DNA of 64,000 nt from Leptospirales bacterium (GTDB lineage: Bacteria > Spirochaetota > Leptospiria > Leptospirales > Leptonemataceae), in assembly GCA_019694685.1 (NCBI GenBank), contig JAIBBM010000001.1, forward strand, positions 1 through 64,000, written 5' to 3'. Within the stretch, counting starts at the first letter, position 1. Every line of letters starts with the position of its first letter. The notes beneath the pieces were generated by a model that was not told the origin of the DNA, did not search any database, and saw only the letters and a program-made list of their open reading frames with translations. This document shows, piece by piece, positions 1 through 8,736 of this stretch. The translations under genes and the position numbers were made by a program.

Positions 1-149
1 GCCATCACAACCACCGGATGATTCCCACGACCCTTCGGGATATAAAGGTCCGCTTCGCAACCACCGGAACCAGACGGAAAATTTACACGCTGCAACTCGT
101 ACGTTTTTCGCGCGGCTTTCTTAGGAATCGCCTGTTTCTTTTTGGCCAC
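1..149 (-). CDS. Alpha/beta hydrolase, N-terminal fragment (runs off the window)
   Basis: Only the first 49 codons are present; the gene continues past base 1. The start is GTG at 149: the codon before it is CAC and the one before that is a TGA stop, so no earlier start is possible. The protein begins with a Lys/Arg-rich stretch and then reads VNFPSGSGGCEADLYIP followed by HPVVVMA, the pattern of the first strands of dienelactone-hydrolase-like or prolyl-oligopeptidase-like alpha/beta hydrolases, in which an HG oxyanion element normally follows. The catalytic residues lie outside the window, so substrate and class cannot be judged. No clear ribosome binding site precedes the GTG. Confidence 0.6.
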   Translation of the reverse strand, partial: MAKKKQAIPKKAARKTYELQRVNFPSGSGGCEADLYIPKGRGNHPVVVM

Positions 150-199
150 GTGTCAATCGCACCGCAGTCGTTTTGGAGCGCACTTCATTTCTAGACCAA

Positions 200-628
200 T
201 CAAACAGTCATGAGAATCCGCTGGATCTCTTCCCGATTTGTTCTTGAGAAGACTCTACCGACGGCCTCTTCCCCTGAAACCCATTCGTATCGAATGTGTT
301 CCGACAGAGTGACGTTGCAAACCTGAGGCATGGAAAAATAAAACACTGTCTCCCTGTTTTCAGATACACCGGGCGCAAACCGATGGCGCCATTCATCCAT
401 GATTGGATATGTATGAGTGCGTCCCGTAGAAATTAGAACACCATCTGCCATTGTGAGGCCCGTTTCTTCTTTCAATTCACGAGCAGCAGTCTGTTCGATC
501 GTTTCATGCACATCGCGAGACCCCGTAACCGATTGCCAGTAGCCAGGCCTGTCCGATCTTTCCAATAGAAGAAACTGATCTTTTGAATACACCACGACCA
601 GAGCGGATTCTGGGACTTTGTAGTGCAT
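200..628 (-). CDS. nudB: Nudix pyrophosphatase, NudB-like (dihydroneopterin triphosphate diphosphatase)
   Basis: A 142-residue Nudix hydrolase. The Nudix box runs from about residue 36 to 58 and is complete (G-x5-E-x7-REL-x-EE-x-G: GSRDVHE, then AARELKEETGL). The preceding WQSVTGS is the signature seen in E. coli NudB, which removes pyrophosphate from dihydroneopterin triphosphate in folate synthesis. The start at 628 is chosen because the NudB-like homology begins there (MHYKVPESALVVVYS). An in-frame extension to 757 would overlap the divergent gene at 748 and has no resemblance to the family. No strong Shine-Dalgarno sequence is seen at 628. The folate role is inferred from the signature; other Nudix substrates remain possible. 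Confidence 0.75.
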   Translation of the reverse strand: MHYKVPESALVVVYSKDQFLLLERSDRPGYWQSVTGSRDVHETIEQTAARELKEETGLTMADGVLISTGRTHTYPIMDEWRHRFAPGVSENRETVFYFSMPQVCNVTLSEHIRYEWVSGEEAVGRVFSRTNREEIQRILMTV

Positions 629-747
629 GGGAGATGTAAGAGGTGTGGGCTGAGCGAGGGGGATCACCCAGCCCACACTGTCAATATATCGGACCCGAGC
701 AGGCTGAAAAGCACTTTCCGGGCTAAAGACTTCAATTATTTTCAGGC

Positions 748-1629
748 ATGCGCACAAGGCTCTTTCTTCTCTTTTTCTCCTCCGTTTGCGCTGTCACTGC
801 AGTGTATGCCAACATGCGCCAACGCTGGCAGGTGGATCGTTACCCCTCGTATTTTCCTCAGAGTGTGCCGGGAACCACTGTAGATTCAGAAGATCTCAAT
901 TTCATCTGTGACCTTGCTTACGAAGGTGATGCAGATTGGAGCGAAATGCAAAAGAGAGGATGCAACGTGCGCGCTTTGTATGCAATCACAACAAAGATAG
1001 AGCGAGGTGTGGCGCTGGAATTCATTCTACCGTCGGAAGACCCTGTGACCGTGTTCATCAACGGAGAAAAAGTGAAAGTGGATTCACGAGAGATTGTCAT
1101 GACAGACACCACACGCCGCGCGTATCGCCTGAGTGAAGTCTGTCATTTCTGCGGATCAAAACCCTCACGTCTATACTCAGCGTCCTTTGACGGGAAATTG
1201 CGAGCAGGAAGAAATGAAATTGAAGTACAATACAGACAACCATACAGTTTCTACGAAACGGCATACGGTTACTTCAAGACAAGTGAATGGCTCAATTCAT
1301 TTGAATACGAACTATGGCCTCTGCGCAGCTGGGAAGTGTCCCCCGGGTTCAAAATGAACATCCGAGTGCAATTGCAGAGACCCGGATGGTTGAAAAGAAT
1401 CACAACAGACAGCAAACTAGAATGCAGCGGTGAGAACCTGCAAATCCCGACTCACTTCAAGCTTCCGCCTCAAAGCACATCCGAAAATAACTTCGAATCA
1501 TGGATCAAACAAAACACGCGAACCGATGTTAAATTGAATCGAAGAAATGAAGCAGATCAGGCCATTTTCACGACTACGATGACTGAAAATTTTCCTGATC
1601 GCCTCGCGTGCATTGTGCAATCGGACTGA
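748..1629 (+). CDS. Secreted protein of unknown function
   Basis: A 293-residue protein not recognised as any named family. It opens with a classical signal peptide (MRTRLFLLFFSSVCAVTAVYA, probable cleavage after VYA near residue 21), so it is probably periplasmic or outer-membrane associated. The mature part is rich in Tyr and Trp and has several cysteines, including CHFCG, CDLAYE and LECSG, which could form disulphides. The middle (VTVFINGEKVKVD, then RAGRNEIEVQYRQ) looks like beta-sandwich strands of the kind found in carbohydrate-binding jelly rolls, but this is only an impression. It is transcribed divergently from the Nudix gene and converges on the transglycosylase gene at 1640. Confidence 0.65.
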   Translation: MRTRLFLLFFSSVCAVTAVYANMRQRWQVDRYPSYFPQSVPGTTVDSEDLNFICDLAYEGDADWSEMQKRGCNVRALYAITTKIERGVALEFILPSEDPVTVFINGEKVKVDSREIVMTDTTRRAYRLSEVCHFCGSKPSRLYSASFDGKLRAGRNEIEVQYRQPYSFYETAYGYFKTSEWLNSFEYELWPLRSWEVSPGFKMNIRVQLQRPGWLKRITTDSKLECSGENLQIPTHFKLPPQSTSENNFESWIKQNTRTDVKLNRRNEADQAIFTTTMTENFPDRLACIVQSD

Positions 1630-1639
1630 GAATGCGCGA

Positions 1640-2287
1640 CTAGATATCGCGCACTCCCGTAACTTCCCGGCTCATCCAACGATTGTCTTCTGCTTCCGAA
1701 GAAAGCCTGCGATAGTTGATGTATATCTTTTGCCAGTATCTTTCGTCCCAGTATCCGCGTTGCACATTGCCCAGACCGGCATTGTATGCGAGACAGACCA
1801 GGCGAATGTCGCGCAATTGCTCATTGAGATGATTGAGGAAGATCACGCCACGAGGAAGGTTCACTTCTGGACGAAACAAATCCTGCGTAGCAGGTACTCC
1901 CAGCCCGAACTTATCGCCCATCCACTTTGCAGTAGACGGGAGCAGTTGCATGTATCCGCGCGCGTCCATAGAGGAGATTGCGTCGGATTTGAAAGTGGAT
2001 TCTGTTTCGATGACCGCAGTCAAAAACAGAACCCGATCCACAGGGGCCCCATCGATCTTTTGATCCGAAAGAGCCAGACCGCCGGCCTGATCCAGAATGG
2101 CCAGGACCAACCGATCACGATCCACAGAATGAATTTGAGGATGGGTTCTCTGGATGTACCCAGTCAGAAAAGATCGCTGCAGCAGCCTCTCTTCCGGTTC
2201 CGCCCAGTGGTCGCGGACCAGGGAAAAGAAGCCGAGCACTGCCAGCATCCCCAGGATCTTGCGTTTTGTTGTGCGTTGCACCATCAT
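1640..2287 (-). CDS. Lytic transglycosylase, SLT domain
   Basis: About 215 residues. The N-terminus is a basic stretch and a hydrophobic anchor (KRKILGMLAVLGFFSLV), so the protein is exported or inner-membrane anchored. The SLT fold follows, with the catalytic Glu in ETESTF, the GYMQLLP motif and CLAYNAGLGNV. These enzymes cleave the MurNAc-GlcNAc bond of peptidoglycan and leave 1,6-anhydro ends. Start chosen at 2287 (Met-Met-Val-Gln), just ahead of the anchor; 2284 is equally possible, and an in-frame extension to 2413 would overlap the divergent MaoC gene and adds no recognisable sequence. The family assignment is firm; the physiological role in growth, division or secretion is not. Confidence 0.8.
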   Translation of the reverse strand: MMVQRTTKRKILGMLAVLGFFSLVRDHWAEPEERLLQRSFLTGYIQRTHPQIHSVDRDRLVLAILDQAGGLALSDQKIDGAPVDRVLFLTAVIETESTFKSDAISSMDARGYMQLLPSTAKWMGDKFGLGVPATQDLFRPEVNLPRGVIFLNHLNEQLRDIRLVCLAYNAGLGNVQRGYWDERYWQKIYINYRRLSSEAEDNRWMSREVTGVRDI

Positions 2288-2384
2288 GAAGCCATGATTT
2301 TTTTGCGTTGCACCAGGTAAAGTCCTTTTTGGGGTCCAGAATGCATGTAGCTTGACCCGAAAAGGTGCGATCCCACAAAGCGAT

Positions 2385-2831
2385 ATGGCACTCAGCAAAG
2401 ACATTGTGGGCAAAAAGCTCGATTCGTATCAGTTTACGGTGGAACGCGGAAAGGTAAAAGAATTCTGCCGCGCAATCGGAGAAACCAACCCGATCTACAC
2501 TGACCCGGCGGAGGCCAAAAAAGCGGGCTTTCAGGACACTCCTATTCCTCCCACCATGCAGACTACATTTCAGTTCTGGGGATACCCCAAGATCTGGGAC
2601 GACATGAAAGGCATGGGAATCGACATCAGCCGTCTTCTACATATGAAAGAAGAGTATACTTACCTCAAACCAGTTTACCCCGGAACGACCATCCACGCAG
2701 CGGGGGAAGTCATCGATGTGAAAACTGGAAAGATGGATATGGTTACATTCAAAACAACGTATGCGAATGAAAAAGGCGAACCCTGCATTCTGGCAGAAAT
2801 GGCAATCGTGATTCGTCCGGAAGGGACTTGA
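2385..2831 (+). CDS. MaoC-like dehydratase, FAS1-type N-terminal domain (HadA-like)
   Basis: A 148-residue single hot-dog protein. It matches the N-terminal MaoC/FAS1 dehydratase family, recognisable from [17 protein letters not shown] and [15 protein letters not shown]. In mycobacterial HadA-HadB dimers this type of subunit holds the acyl chain while the partner carries the catalytic residues. The next gene encodes that partner, ten bases downstream, so the two probably form a heterodimeric (3R)-hydroxyacyl thioester dehydratase or R-specific enoyl hydratase. Start set at ATG 2385 because the family homology begins at [11 protein letters not shown]; an upstream in-frame ATG at 2352 would add eleven unrelated residues. 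Substrate (ACP or CoA thioester) cannot be told from sequence. Confidence 0.8.
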   Translation: MALSKDIVGKKLDSYQFTVERGKVKEFCRAIGETNPIYTDPAEAKKAGFQDTPIPPTMQTTFQFWGYPKIWDDMKGMGIDISRLLHMKEEYTYLKPVYPGTTIHAAGEVIDVKTGKMDMVTFKTTYANEKGEPCILAEMAIVIRPEGT

Positions 2832-2841
2832 GGAGCAAAAC

Positions 2842-3261
2842 ATGAAACGCATTCAATTCAACGAATTCGAAGTCGGCGCAAAACTGCCGGAGCTGAAAGT
2901 CGGGCCGGTGCAGCACATGGATCTGGTGCGCTATTCCGGCGCATCCGGTGACTTCAATCCGATTCATACAGATCCTACTTTCGCTAAAAGCGTAGGACTG
3001 GATGGAACCATCGCGCACGGTATGTATGTGATGGCGCAAGTGGGGCGTATGTGCACAAACTGGGTGCACCCGGCTCAAATTCAATTCTATGGAATCAAGT
3101 TCAAAGGAATGACAAAGCCAGGCGAAATGATCGTCTGCACAGGCGAAGTCAAAAAGAAGAAAGAAGAAGATGGCAAGAAACTGATGACTGTTTCTGTTTC
3201 CGCGGCCAATGAAGCCGGCGAAGTGAAAGCAGCGGGCGATCTTGTAGTGGTGTGCGACTGA
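2842..3261 (+). CDS. MaoC-like dehydratase, catalytic subunit (HadB-like)
   Basis: A 139-residue hot-dog fold protein. The catalytic signature is intact: GDFNPIHTDP supplies the Asp and His of the (R)-specific hydratase/dehydratase site and is followed by GTIAHGMYVMAQ. A good ribosome binding site (GAGGAG-like, ttgaggagc) lies ahead of ATG 2842. It follows the HadA-like gene by 10 bases and its TGA overlaps the ATG of the DUF4234 gene, so the four genes 2385-4930 look like one transcript. The inferred activity is reversible dehydration of 3R-hydroxyacyl thioesters in fatty acid synthesis or degradation. A protein phosphatase-like PhoD and a membrane protein in the same transcript are not obviously related to it. 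Confidence 0.85.
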   Translation: MKRIQFNEFEVGAKLPELKVGPVQHMDLVRYSGASGDFNPIHTDPTFAKSVGLDGTIAHGMYVMAQVGRMCTNWVHPAQIQFYGIKFKGMTKPGEMIVCTGEVKKKKEEDGKKLMTVSVSAANEAGEVKAAGDLVVVCD

Positions 3262-3629
3262 TGAAACGCTCTCCTGCACTTGTATTCTTACTTGGTCTTT
3301 GTACTCTTGGATTGTATCTTCTATTCTGGTACAATCGAATCTACAACGAACTCAAAGAACTGGGCGGAAAGACACCCACTGGAAATTCGTACGGCTTTGA
3401 TCTTCTCCTGACCATTGTTACATGCGGTGTCTGGGGAATCTATGTAGACTATAGAATATCTTTAACTCTCGATGAAATCCTCGTGGCGCGCAGCATGCCT
3501 GCACAGAATTCAGCTCCTCTGGTTCTGGTCCTGGACATCTTTTTCTATGTAACGGGTGGTTTGACGTATCTGGCAACCTCTGCCATTCATCAAGACATCA
3601 TCAACCGGGTTTACGAACAGAAAGCTTGA
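3261..3629 (+). CDS. DUF4234-type small membrane protein
   Basis: A 122-residue integral membrane protein. Hydrophobic segments lie near residues 5-22 (ALVFLLGLCTLGLYLLFWY), 45-62 and 85-105. The first segment with its YLLFWYNRIYNELK ending is characteristic of DUF4234 proteins, whose function is unknown. Start taken at ATG 3261, which overlaps the TGA of the preceding MaoC gene by one base (TGATG); an in-frame start nine bases earlier would add only three residues. The 3' end overlaps the TTG start of the PhoD-like gene. Translational coupling with both neighbours is likely. Confidence 0.7.
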   Translation: MKRSPALVFLLGLCTLGLYLLFWYNRIYNELKELGGKTPTGNSYGFDLLLTIVTCGVWGIYVDYRISLTLDEILVARSMPAQNSAPLVLVLDIFFYVTGGLTYLATSAIHQDIINRVYEQKA

Positions 3630-4930
3630 AACTAATTCTTGCTGCCCTCATCGCGTTCTCTGCCTGCGTTCCTTCGCGGGCAGAGCCGATCTCCTCTGGA
3701 CCCATGGCGGGCAATCAGTCTCCTCGCACAGTCACACTCTGGCTGCAGACGAATGGAGTAGAATCAGGGGAAATCAAATACTCCAATGTAAAACTCAAAG
3801 GGGTCCCGCGGTCTTTTAAATTCACAACCTCTTCTGAGGACGACTATGCGTTGCACGCAGAGCTTTCTGATCTAGAGCCAGCATCCACTTACACTTACGA
3901 AATCATTTTCAAATCAAAAACATACGGCCCATTCGAATTTCGCACTCTACGCAATGGCAAAAGCGAAGAGGAGTTCAGAGTCCTGACTGGCTCCTGCGCC
4001 TACATAAACGATTCTCGCTTTGAATCAGGAAAACCCTACGGGGCCCACTACGAAATATTCGAAACCATGGCAAAAGCAAATCCTGACGTCATGCTCTGGC
4101 TCGGAGACAACTCTTACCTTCGCGATGTGGATTTCTTGAATCCCTGGAGTATGAATCAGCGCTTTCGCAAAGATAGATCTCTCCCTCAAATGCAAGCACT
4201 GCTGCACAAGGGGCATCATTACGCCATCTGGGACGATCATGACTATGGTCCCAATGACTCCACATCGAGTTTCATTTTCAAAGACCACAGCCTTAAGTTT
4301 TTCAAGCGTTACTGGGCCAACCCAACCTATGGATTGAACGAAACCCCAGGCATATTCACCTCTTTTCGCAAAGGCGACGCAGAATTCTTTTTGCTCGATG
4401 ACCGATTCAACCGCGATGCGGATCGATCTCCGAATCGACCGGAAAAGCAAATGTTTGGTCCTGCTCAAATGCGATGGCTGAAAAATGCACTGGTTAACTC
4501 AAATGCATCTTTCAAGATCATCGCTGGCGGAAGCCAGATGTTCAACGACGCAAACAAATTCGAAGGCTGGCAAAATTTCCCGCAAGAAAGAAAGGACTTC
4601 CTGGATTTCGTCGCGGAAGCGCGCATAACGGGTCTCTTTTTCCTGACGGGAGACAGACATCACACTGAACTGGCGAAGATTGAACGTCCTGGCACCTATC
4701 CGATCTATGAGCTAACGTGTTCCCCTCTGACCAGCGGGATTCACCCAGTCAGTGAAGAAGAAAAGAAAAATGGAAAGCATTTACCCGGCACTCTCATAGA
4801 AGAGAGAAATTTCTGCCAGTTGGATTTCGGGGGAGCAGGATCTGATCGCCGCATAACGGTATCATCGTTTGATCCAACAGGCAAGATGCTGTGGGAAAAA
4901 AAGATCCAGCTTTCAGAACTGGGCAAATAA
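3626..4930 (+). CDS. PhoD-like alkaline phosphatase / phosphodiesterase, secreted
   Basis: 434 residues starting at TTG 3626, which overlaps the preceding stop (TTGA). A signal peptide (MKLILAALIAFSACVPSRA) is followed by a fibronectin-like N-terminal domain that mentions SGPMAGNQSPRTVTLWLQ, then the PhoD metallophosphatase domain. Metal-site motifs are visible: GSCAYIND, WLGDNSYLRD near residue 158, WDDHDYGPND near 202, DDRFNRDAD, and TGDRHHTE near 338. PhoD enzymes hydrolyse phosphomonoesters or diesters in the periplasm or at the surface, using Fe/Ca or similar metals. It is the last gene of the MaoC-MaoC-DUF4234 run. A Cys at residue 14 in the leader could make it a lipoprotein (FSAC), so anchoring is uncertain. 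Confidence 0.85.
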   Translation: MKLILAALIAFSACVPSRAEPISSGPMAGNQSPRTVTLWLQTNGVESGEIKYSNVKLKGVPRSFKFTTSSEDDYALHAELSDLEPASTYTYEIIFKSKTYGPFEFRTLRNGKSEEEFRVLTGSCAYINDSRFESGKPYGAHYEIFETMAKANPDVMLWLGDNSYLRDVDFLNPWSMNQRFRKDRSLPQMQALLHKGHHYAIWDDHDYGPNDSTSSFIFKDHSLKFFKRYWANPTYGLNETPGIFTSFRKGDAEFFLLDDRFNRDADRSPNRPEKQMFGPAQMRWLKNALVNSNASFKIIAGGSQMFNDANKFEGWQNFPQERKDFLDFVAEARITGLFFLTGDRHHTELAKIERPGTYPIYELTCSPLTSGIHPVSEEEKKNGKHLPGTLIEERNFCQLDFGGAGSDRRITVSSFDPTGKMLWEKKIQLSELGK

Positions 4931-4941
4931 CTCTTCGCGTA

Positions 4942-4961
4942 GAATCGCCCGAAGGCGATTC
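4942..4961 (-). terminator. Stable hairpin between convergent genes
   Basis: A perfect 8-bp inverted repeat (GAATCGCC at 4942-4949, GGCGATTC at 4954-4961) with a four-base loop. Read as minus-strand RNA the loop is C(UUCG)G, an exceptionally stable tetraloop. It lies between the PhoD-like gene (ends 4930) and the SRPBCC gene (minus, ends 5009). No T-run follows in either direction, so intrinsic termination is plausible but not proven; it could instead protect 3' ends. Confidence 0.4.
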
Positions 4962-5008
4962 ATGCGAAAAAATCGTAGTTCCTGAACTATCGTGATGCCT
5001 GGTTCAAC

Positions 5009-5530
5009 TTACTTCTTCTCTACAACTTTCTTGAGTTTTGCAAGCCCCTTCTCATAGTCTGATCCAAGTAGCTTGTCTATGAACAAATAGAAATATCTGG
5101 ATATCAAATTGTAGCCAGCGTCCCCTTCAAAAGTCCAGGTGACCTGAGTTTCAGCGCCCTGCGGTTTTAGCAGGAACGTCGCGCCAGCCTTCCCCTGATC
5201 CTTGAAATCGAGCGCAGTTACCACTCGCTCATTCTTCACGCTTTCAGTGATGGTCATGCTTCCTTCGCCTGTCTTCTTTCCTTTCCAGCTAAAGGAAGCG
5301 CCCACGCCTTCTTTCTTCTCTCCCATCGTGACGGCAGCCTCTGGCTCCATATCCCTCCACGGAGAGTATTCCTGAAATTTTTCCAGACTATTCACATAGA
5401 CGAACACTTTGTCCGCCGGAGCCTGAATGACAATGGAACGTTCCAGTTTCGCAGCTCTAGGCAAGAGCAATCCAACAAGAACAAACACACCGACTACAAT
5501 CCCGACCCATTTCAAAATCTTCTTAAGCAT
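5009..5530 (-). CDS. SRPBCC (START/polyketide cyclase-like) protein with N-terminal membrane anchor
   Basis: 173 residues. One hydrophobic segment at residues 7-24 (WVGIVVGVFVLVGLLLP) precedes an SRPBCC domain, seen from RSIVIQAPADKVFVYVNSL, FQEYSPWRDMEP and VTWTFEGDAG. This helix-grip fold binds hydrophobic ligands; the anchored form with the YSPW motif is widespread and uncharacterised. Start chosen at ATG 5530, directly ahead of the anchor; an in-frame extension to 5644 would overlap the divergent P-type ATPase gene at 5585 and is not family-like. Divergent promoters would fit in the 54 bases between the two genes. No ligand can be inferred. Confidence 0.75.
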   Translation of the reverse strand: MLKKILKWVGIVVGVFVLVGLLLPRAAKLERSIVIQAPADKVFVYVNSLEKFQEYSPWRDMEPEAAVTMGEKKEGVGASFSWKGKKTGEGSMTITESVKNERVVTALDFKDQGKAGATFLLKPQGAETQVTWTFEGDAGYNLISRYFYLFIDKLLGSDYEKGLAKLKKVVEKK

Positions 5531-5584
5531 GAACCACGTTTGCAATGCGCTTGAACTTTCTGCAAGCGAAAGTGAGATGTTCCC

Positions 5585-8086
5585 ATGACAGACGGTGCAT
5601 TCCTCGGCCTGACCCAGGAAGAAGCAGAAGTGCTCCTCGCGCAAAATGGGCCCAATGAAATTGCCACTGAAAAGCGGGAGTCCAGCATCAGACGATTCCT
5701 GACGAGCCTGCGAAACCCTCTCGTCCTGCTCCTTCTGTTTTTAGCGACCGTTTCCTACGCAACCGGCGATCTTCGCGCAACCATTGTTATCCTGGTGATG
5801 GTGCTCCTGGGCGTAGTGCTTCGTTTTTTTCAGGAAGAGAGAGCAGACCGGGCTGCGGAAAAACTCAAGAAACTTGTGGGCTCGACCGCAACCGTGATTC
5901 GCGACGGTGTTCCTCATGAAATCCCATTCGCTAAACTGGTGGTAGGCGATTTAGTGCATCTGGCCGCGGGTGATATGGTTCCGGCAGACGTGCGCGTGGT
6001 GCAGGCAAAGGATCTCTTTCTAAATCAAGCCGCACTCACCGGCGAATCCATGCCGGTTGAAAAAAAACCGGTGAACGTTCCATCGCAGAACACGCCCGAC
6101 GCGCCGGACCTTTGCTTTCTTGGATCGAGCGTGGAGAGCGGATCTGCCTCCGCGGTCGTAGTCACAACAGGAGCTCGCACGTATCTGGGTCAGCTGGCAA
6201 GCAGCATCGCCGGAAGTTCACCAGCGACGAGTTTTGACCGTGGAATCAACCAGTTCACCTGGCTTATGATTCGCTTTATCCTGGTGATGGTGCCGACGGT
6301 CTTTTTGCTCAATGGCTTTGGCAAACACAACTGGCTAGACGCATTCCTGTTTGCGGTTGCTGTTGCCGTTGGTCTGACTCCGGAGATGCTTCCAATGATT
6401 GTAACTGTGAATCTTTCGCGGGGTGCTATCGCCATGTCCAGAAAGAAGGTCATCGTAAAGAGGCTGGCCGCGATTCAAAATTTTGGCGCGATGAACATTC
6501 TCTGCACAGACAAGACAGGAACTATTACGCGCGGAAAAATTATTTTGGAAAGGTACCTCGATGTGCGAGGACATGAAAGCGAACGGGTTCTGCACTACGG
6601 ATACATGAACAGCTACTACCAGACTGGACTGAAGAATCTATTGGATGAAGCGGTTCTATCCTACGGCCACCTGGAAGAAGATCTGAAAGTAAAAGAAGGA
6701 TATCGTAAAATTGATGAGATCCCCTTCGATTTTACGCGAAGGCGAATGTCCGTGATTGTGGAAGACAAAGTCAATCAGCACATCCTGATCTGCAAGGGTG
6801 CCGTGGATGAGGTGATGCATCTATCCACTCACGCAGAAATCGAAGGACATGTTGTCCCGCTTCAAGCTGAACACCATGCCCACAGAACCAGACTGGTTCG
6901 ATCTCTGAATTCGCAAGGCTTTCGCGTAGTTGCAGTAGCTTACAAAACCATGAACGGCGACAACGATGAACCGCATTACGGGGTAGCAGACGAAAGCGAC
7001 CTGACTCTTCTGGGTTACCTCGCATTCCTTGATCCGCCCAAAGAATCAGCTTCAGAAGCGCTCGACAAGCTGGCACACCTGAACGTGGACGTCAAAGTTC
7101 TCACCGGAGATAGTGAACTTGTGGCTCAATATGTGTGCAACCATGTTGGAATGAAAACAGAGCGCATTCTGCTAGGCCCGGAAATCGAAAAACTCACGGA
7201 CGATGAGCTTGCATCTGTGGCATCCGGGACCACTCTTTTCGCGCGCCTCGCACCCGTGCAAAAAGAGAGAATCATACGAGCGTTACAAAAAGCGGGGAAT
7301 GTAGTTGGCTTCATGGGGGATGGGATCAACGATTCTCCTGCGCTCAAAGCCGCGGACGTGAGCATTTCAGTTGATTCTGCGGTGGACATTGCGAAGGAAT
7401 CGTCGGATATCATCTTGCTCGAACAGAGTCTGCTGGTTCTGGAAACCGGAGTGCGAGAAGGTCGTCGAGTCTTCGGGAACATCATCAAGTACATCAAGAT
7501 GGCAGCCAGTTCCAACTTCGGCAACATGTTCAGCGTGGTGGGAGCAAGCGCATTTCTTCCCTATCTTCCCATGCTTCCGATTCAAGTGCTCACAAACAAT
7601 CTGCTCTACGATTTTTCGCAGACTACAATTCCAACTGACGACGTAGACAATGACTGGTTGAGGAAGCCGCGAAAATGGGCCATGGGAGAAGTGCAGAGAT
7701 TCATTTTGTTTATTGGTCCGATCAGCTCGTTGTTTGACTATGCTACATTTTTCTTGATGCTGTACGTCTTCGACTCGTGGCAGAATCCCGCACTGTTTCA
7801 CACTGGTTGGTTCATTGAGTCGATCTTCACGCAGACACTCATCATTCACGTGATTCGCACACACAGAATTCCGTTTATCGAAAGCCGCGCCAGTCGACCT
7901 CTGATCGTAAGTTCCATTCTAGTAGTTTCCGGTGCAGCATGGCTGACAATATCGCCTCTGGCGGACTCTCTTGGATTCGTAAGTCTGCCGCCTCTCTACT
8001 GGCTTTGTCTGGCGGGAATGTTAGTGTGCTATGTGGCGCTGACTCAAATAGTCAAAACGTGGTTTTACAAAAGGTACGGTGAGTGA
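5585..8086 (+). CDS. mgtA: P-type ATPase, MgtA/P3B class (Mg2+ importer type)
   Basis: 833 residues, a complete P-type ATPase. In order: two N-terminal helices; actuator domain with LTGESMPVEKKP near residue 151; phosphorylation site DKTGTIT with the acceptor Asp near residue 308; nucleotide-binding domain; MGDGINDSPALKAADV near 578; and C-terminal membrane helices. The helix sequence TNNLLYDFSQTTIPTDDVD is close to the MgtA/MgtB consensus, where the Asn and Asp residues line the transport site, and separates it from Ca2+ and Na+/K+ pumps. Members move Mg2+ inward at the cost of ATP. No Mg2+-sensing leader is recognisable upstream. It shares the intergenic region with the SRPBCC gene. Confidence 0.85.
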   Translation: MTDGAFLGLTQEEAEVLLAQNGPNEIATEKRESSIRRFLTSLRNPLVLLLLFLATVSYATGDLRATIVILVMVLLGVVLRFFQEERADRAAEKLKKLVGSTATVIRDGVPHEIPFAKLVVGDLVHLAAGDMVPADVRVVQAKDLFLNQAALTGESMPVEKKPVNVPSQNTPDAPDLCFLGSSVESGSASAVVVTTGARTYLGQLASSIAGSSPATSFDRGINQFTWLMIRFILVMVPTVFLLNGFGKHNWLDAFLFAVAVAVGLTPEMLPMIVTVNLSRGAIAMSRKKVIVKRLAAIQNFGAMNILCTDKTGTITRGKIILERYLDVRGHESERVLHYGYMNSYYQTGLKNLLDEAVLSYGHLEEDLKVKEGYRKIDEIPFDFTRRRMSVIVEDKVNQHILICKGAVDEVMHLSTHAEIEGHVVPLQAEHHAHRTRLVRSLNSQGFRVVAVAYKTMNGDNDEPHYGVADESDLTLLGYLAFLDPPKESASEALDKLAHLNVDVKVLTGDSELVAQYVCNHVGMKTERILLGPEIEKLTDDELASVASGTTLFARLAPVQKERIIRALQKAGNVVGFMGDGINDSPALKAADVSISVDSAVDIAKESSDIILLEQSLLVLETGVREGRRVFGNIIKYIKMAASSNFGNMFSVVGASAFLPYLPMLPIQVLTNNLLYDFSQTTIPTDDVDNDWLRKPRKWAMGEVQRFILFIGPISSLFDYATFFLMLYVFDSWQNPALFHTGWFIESIFTQTLIIHVIRTHRIPFIESRASRPLIVSSILVVSGAAWLTISPLADSLGFVSLPPLYWLCLAGMLVCYVALTQIVKTWFYKRYGE

Positions 8087-8102
8087 AGCAGTAGGTGAGA
8101 AG

Positions 8103-8126
8103 GCGCGAAGGCAATTGCCTCCGCGC
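8103..8126. terminator. Inverted repeat between convergent genes
   Basis: GCGCG (8103-8107) and CGCGC (8122-8126) flank the palindrome AGGCAATTGCCT, giving a GC-rich hairpin with one internal mismatch. It lies between the MgtA-type gene (ends 8086) and the DUF6580 gene (minus, ends 8137). It could terminate from either side, but no uridine tract follows, so it is a weak call. Confidence 0.3.
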
Positions 8127-8136
8127 GCTATAGAAA

Positions 8137-8691
8137 TCAGGCGCGAACGACTGATTCGCGTGGTGAGAACTTTTGTGCGAGGAAATGATGAGCCAGAAAG
8201 ATTGCTGATACGAAAAGAAGATCGCTCACGAGCGTGGTGCGCAGGAATGGAAGTGCCGCAACATAACAATTCACAAGCCCCGCTAATGTTTTCTCATACA
8301 TGCTTGTGGTCATCCATACCCCGAGATTCGTAGTCAGAAAAAACTGAACTGTTCCAAGGAGCGAAACACCAACTACAGCAACAGGGTTTTCAGTCTTCTG
8401 CACAAGGCGACCAAGAAGAATATTCAAAACAAACGCCGCGTATACGAAAGGTGTGGTCCATGTCCACGTGCCTGCGCCGTAGAAAAGGCCTGCTAGAATC
8501 CAATCCGTTACAACCATCACAAGCAGAGGCAAAACGAACGCACCGAGGCCTCGAATGCGCGCACCGGAATAAATAGATAGAGCCCCTACCGGCGAAAAGT
8601 TGATCACCTGAATCAGGCGAAGCAGCCCGGACAATACGGCCGCGCCTGCGGCGACTGGCTGCTGGGTGAAAAATGACTTAATGCTTTGCAT
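8137..8691 (-). CDS. DUF6580 family integral membrane protein, putative transporter component
   Basis: 184 residues, about five or six membrane segments. Family marks are NFSPVGALSIYSGAR near the N-terminus, then VMVVTDWILAG, FFLTTNLGVWM and GLVNCYVAALPFL. The family has no assigned function. Size and topology resemble the substrate-binding (S) subunits of ECF vitamin transporters; that resemblance is my inference. A good ribosome binding site (acaggagatt) precedes ATG 8691. The gene lies 45 bases downstream of the LIC_13355-like lipoprotein gene on the same strand, with no terminator visible between them, so it is probably the third gene of the transcript led by the cobalamin-riboswitch-like element at 10258-10432. 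That context points to corrinoid or cobalt uptake. Confidence 0.7.
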   Translation of the reverse strand: MQSIKSFFTQQPVAAGAAVLSGLLRLIQVINFSPVGALSIYSGARIRGLGAFVLPLLVMVVTDWILAGLFYGAGTWTWTTPFVYAAFVLNILLGRLVQKTENPVAVVGVSLLGTVQFFLTTNLGVWMTTSMYEKTLAGLVNCYVAALPFLRTTLVSDLLFVSAIFLAHHFLAQKFSPRESVVRA

Positions 8692-8736
8692 ACCTGGTAA
8701 TCTCCTGTGTTTCGTTTTGCGATCAAGTAAAAAAGG

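Noticed and set aside
1613..2320. Long plus-strand reading frame opposite the lytic transglycosylase
   Set aside because: It is antisense to a clear SLT-domain gene and shows no family pattern.
2749..3279. Minus-strand reading frame opposite the MaoC-like gene
   Set aside because: Antisense shadow of an intact catalytic hot-dog gene with no resemblance to known proteins.
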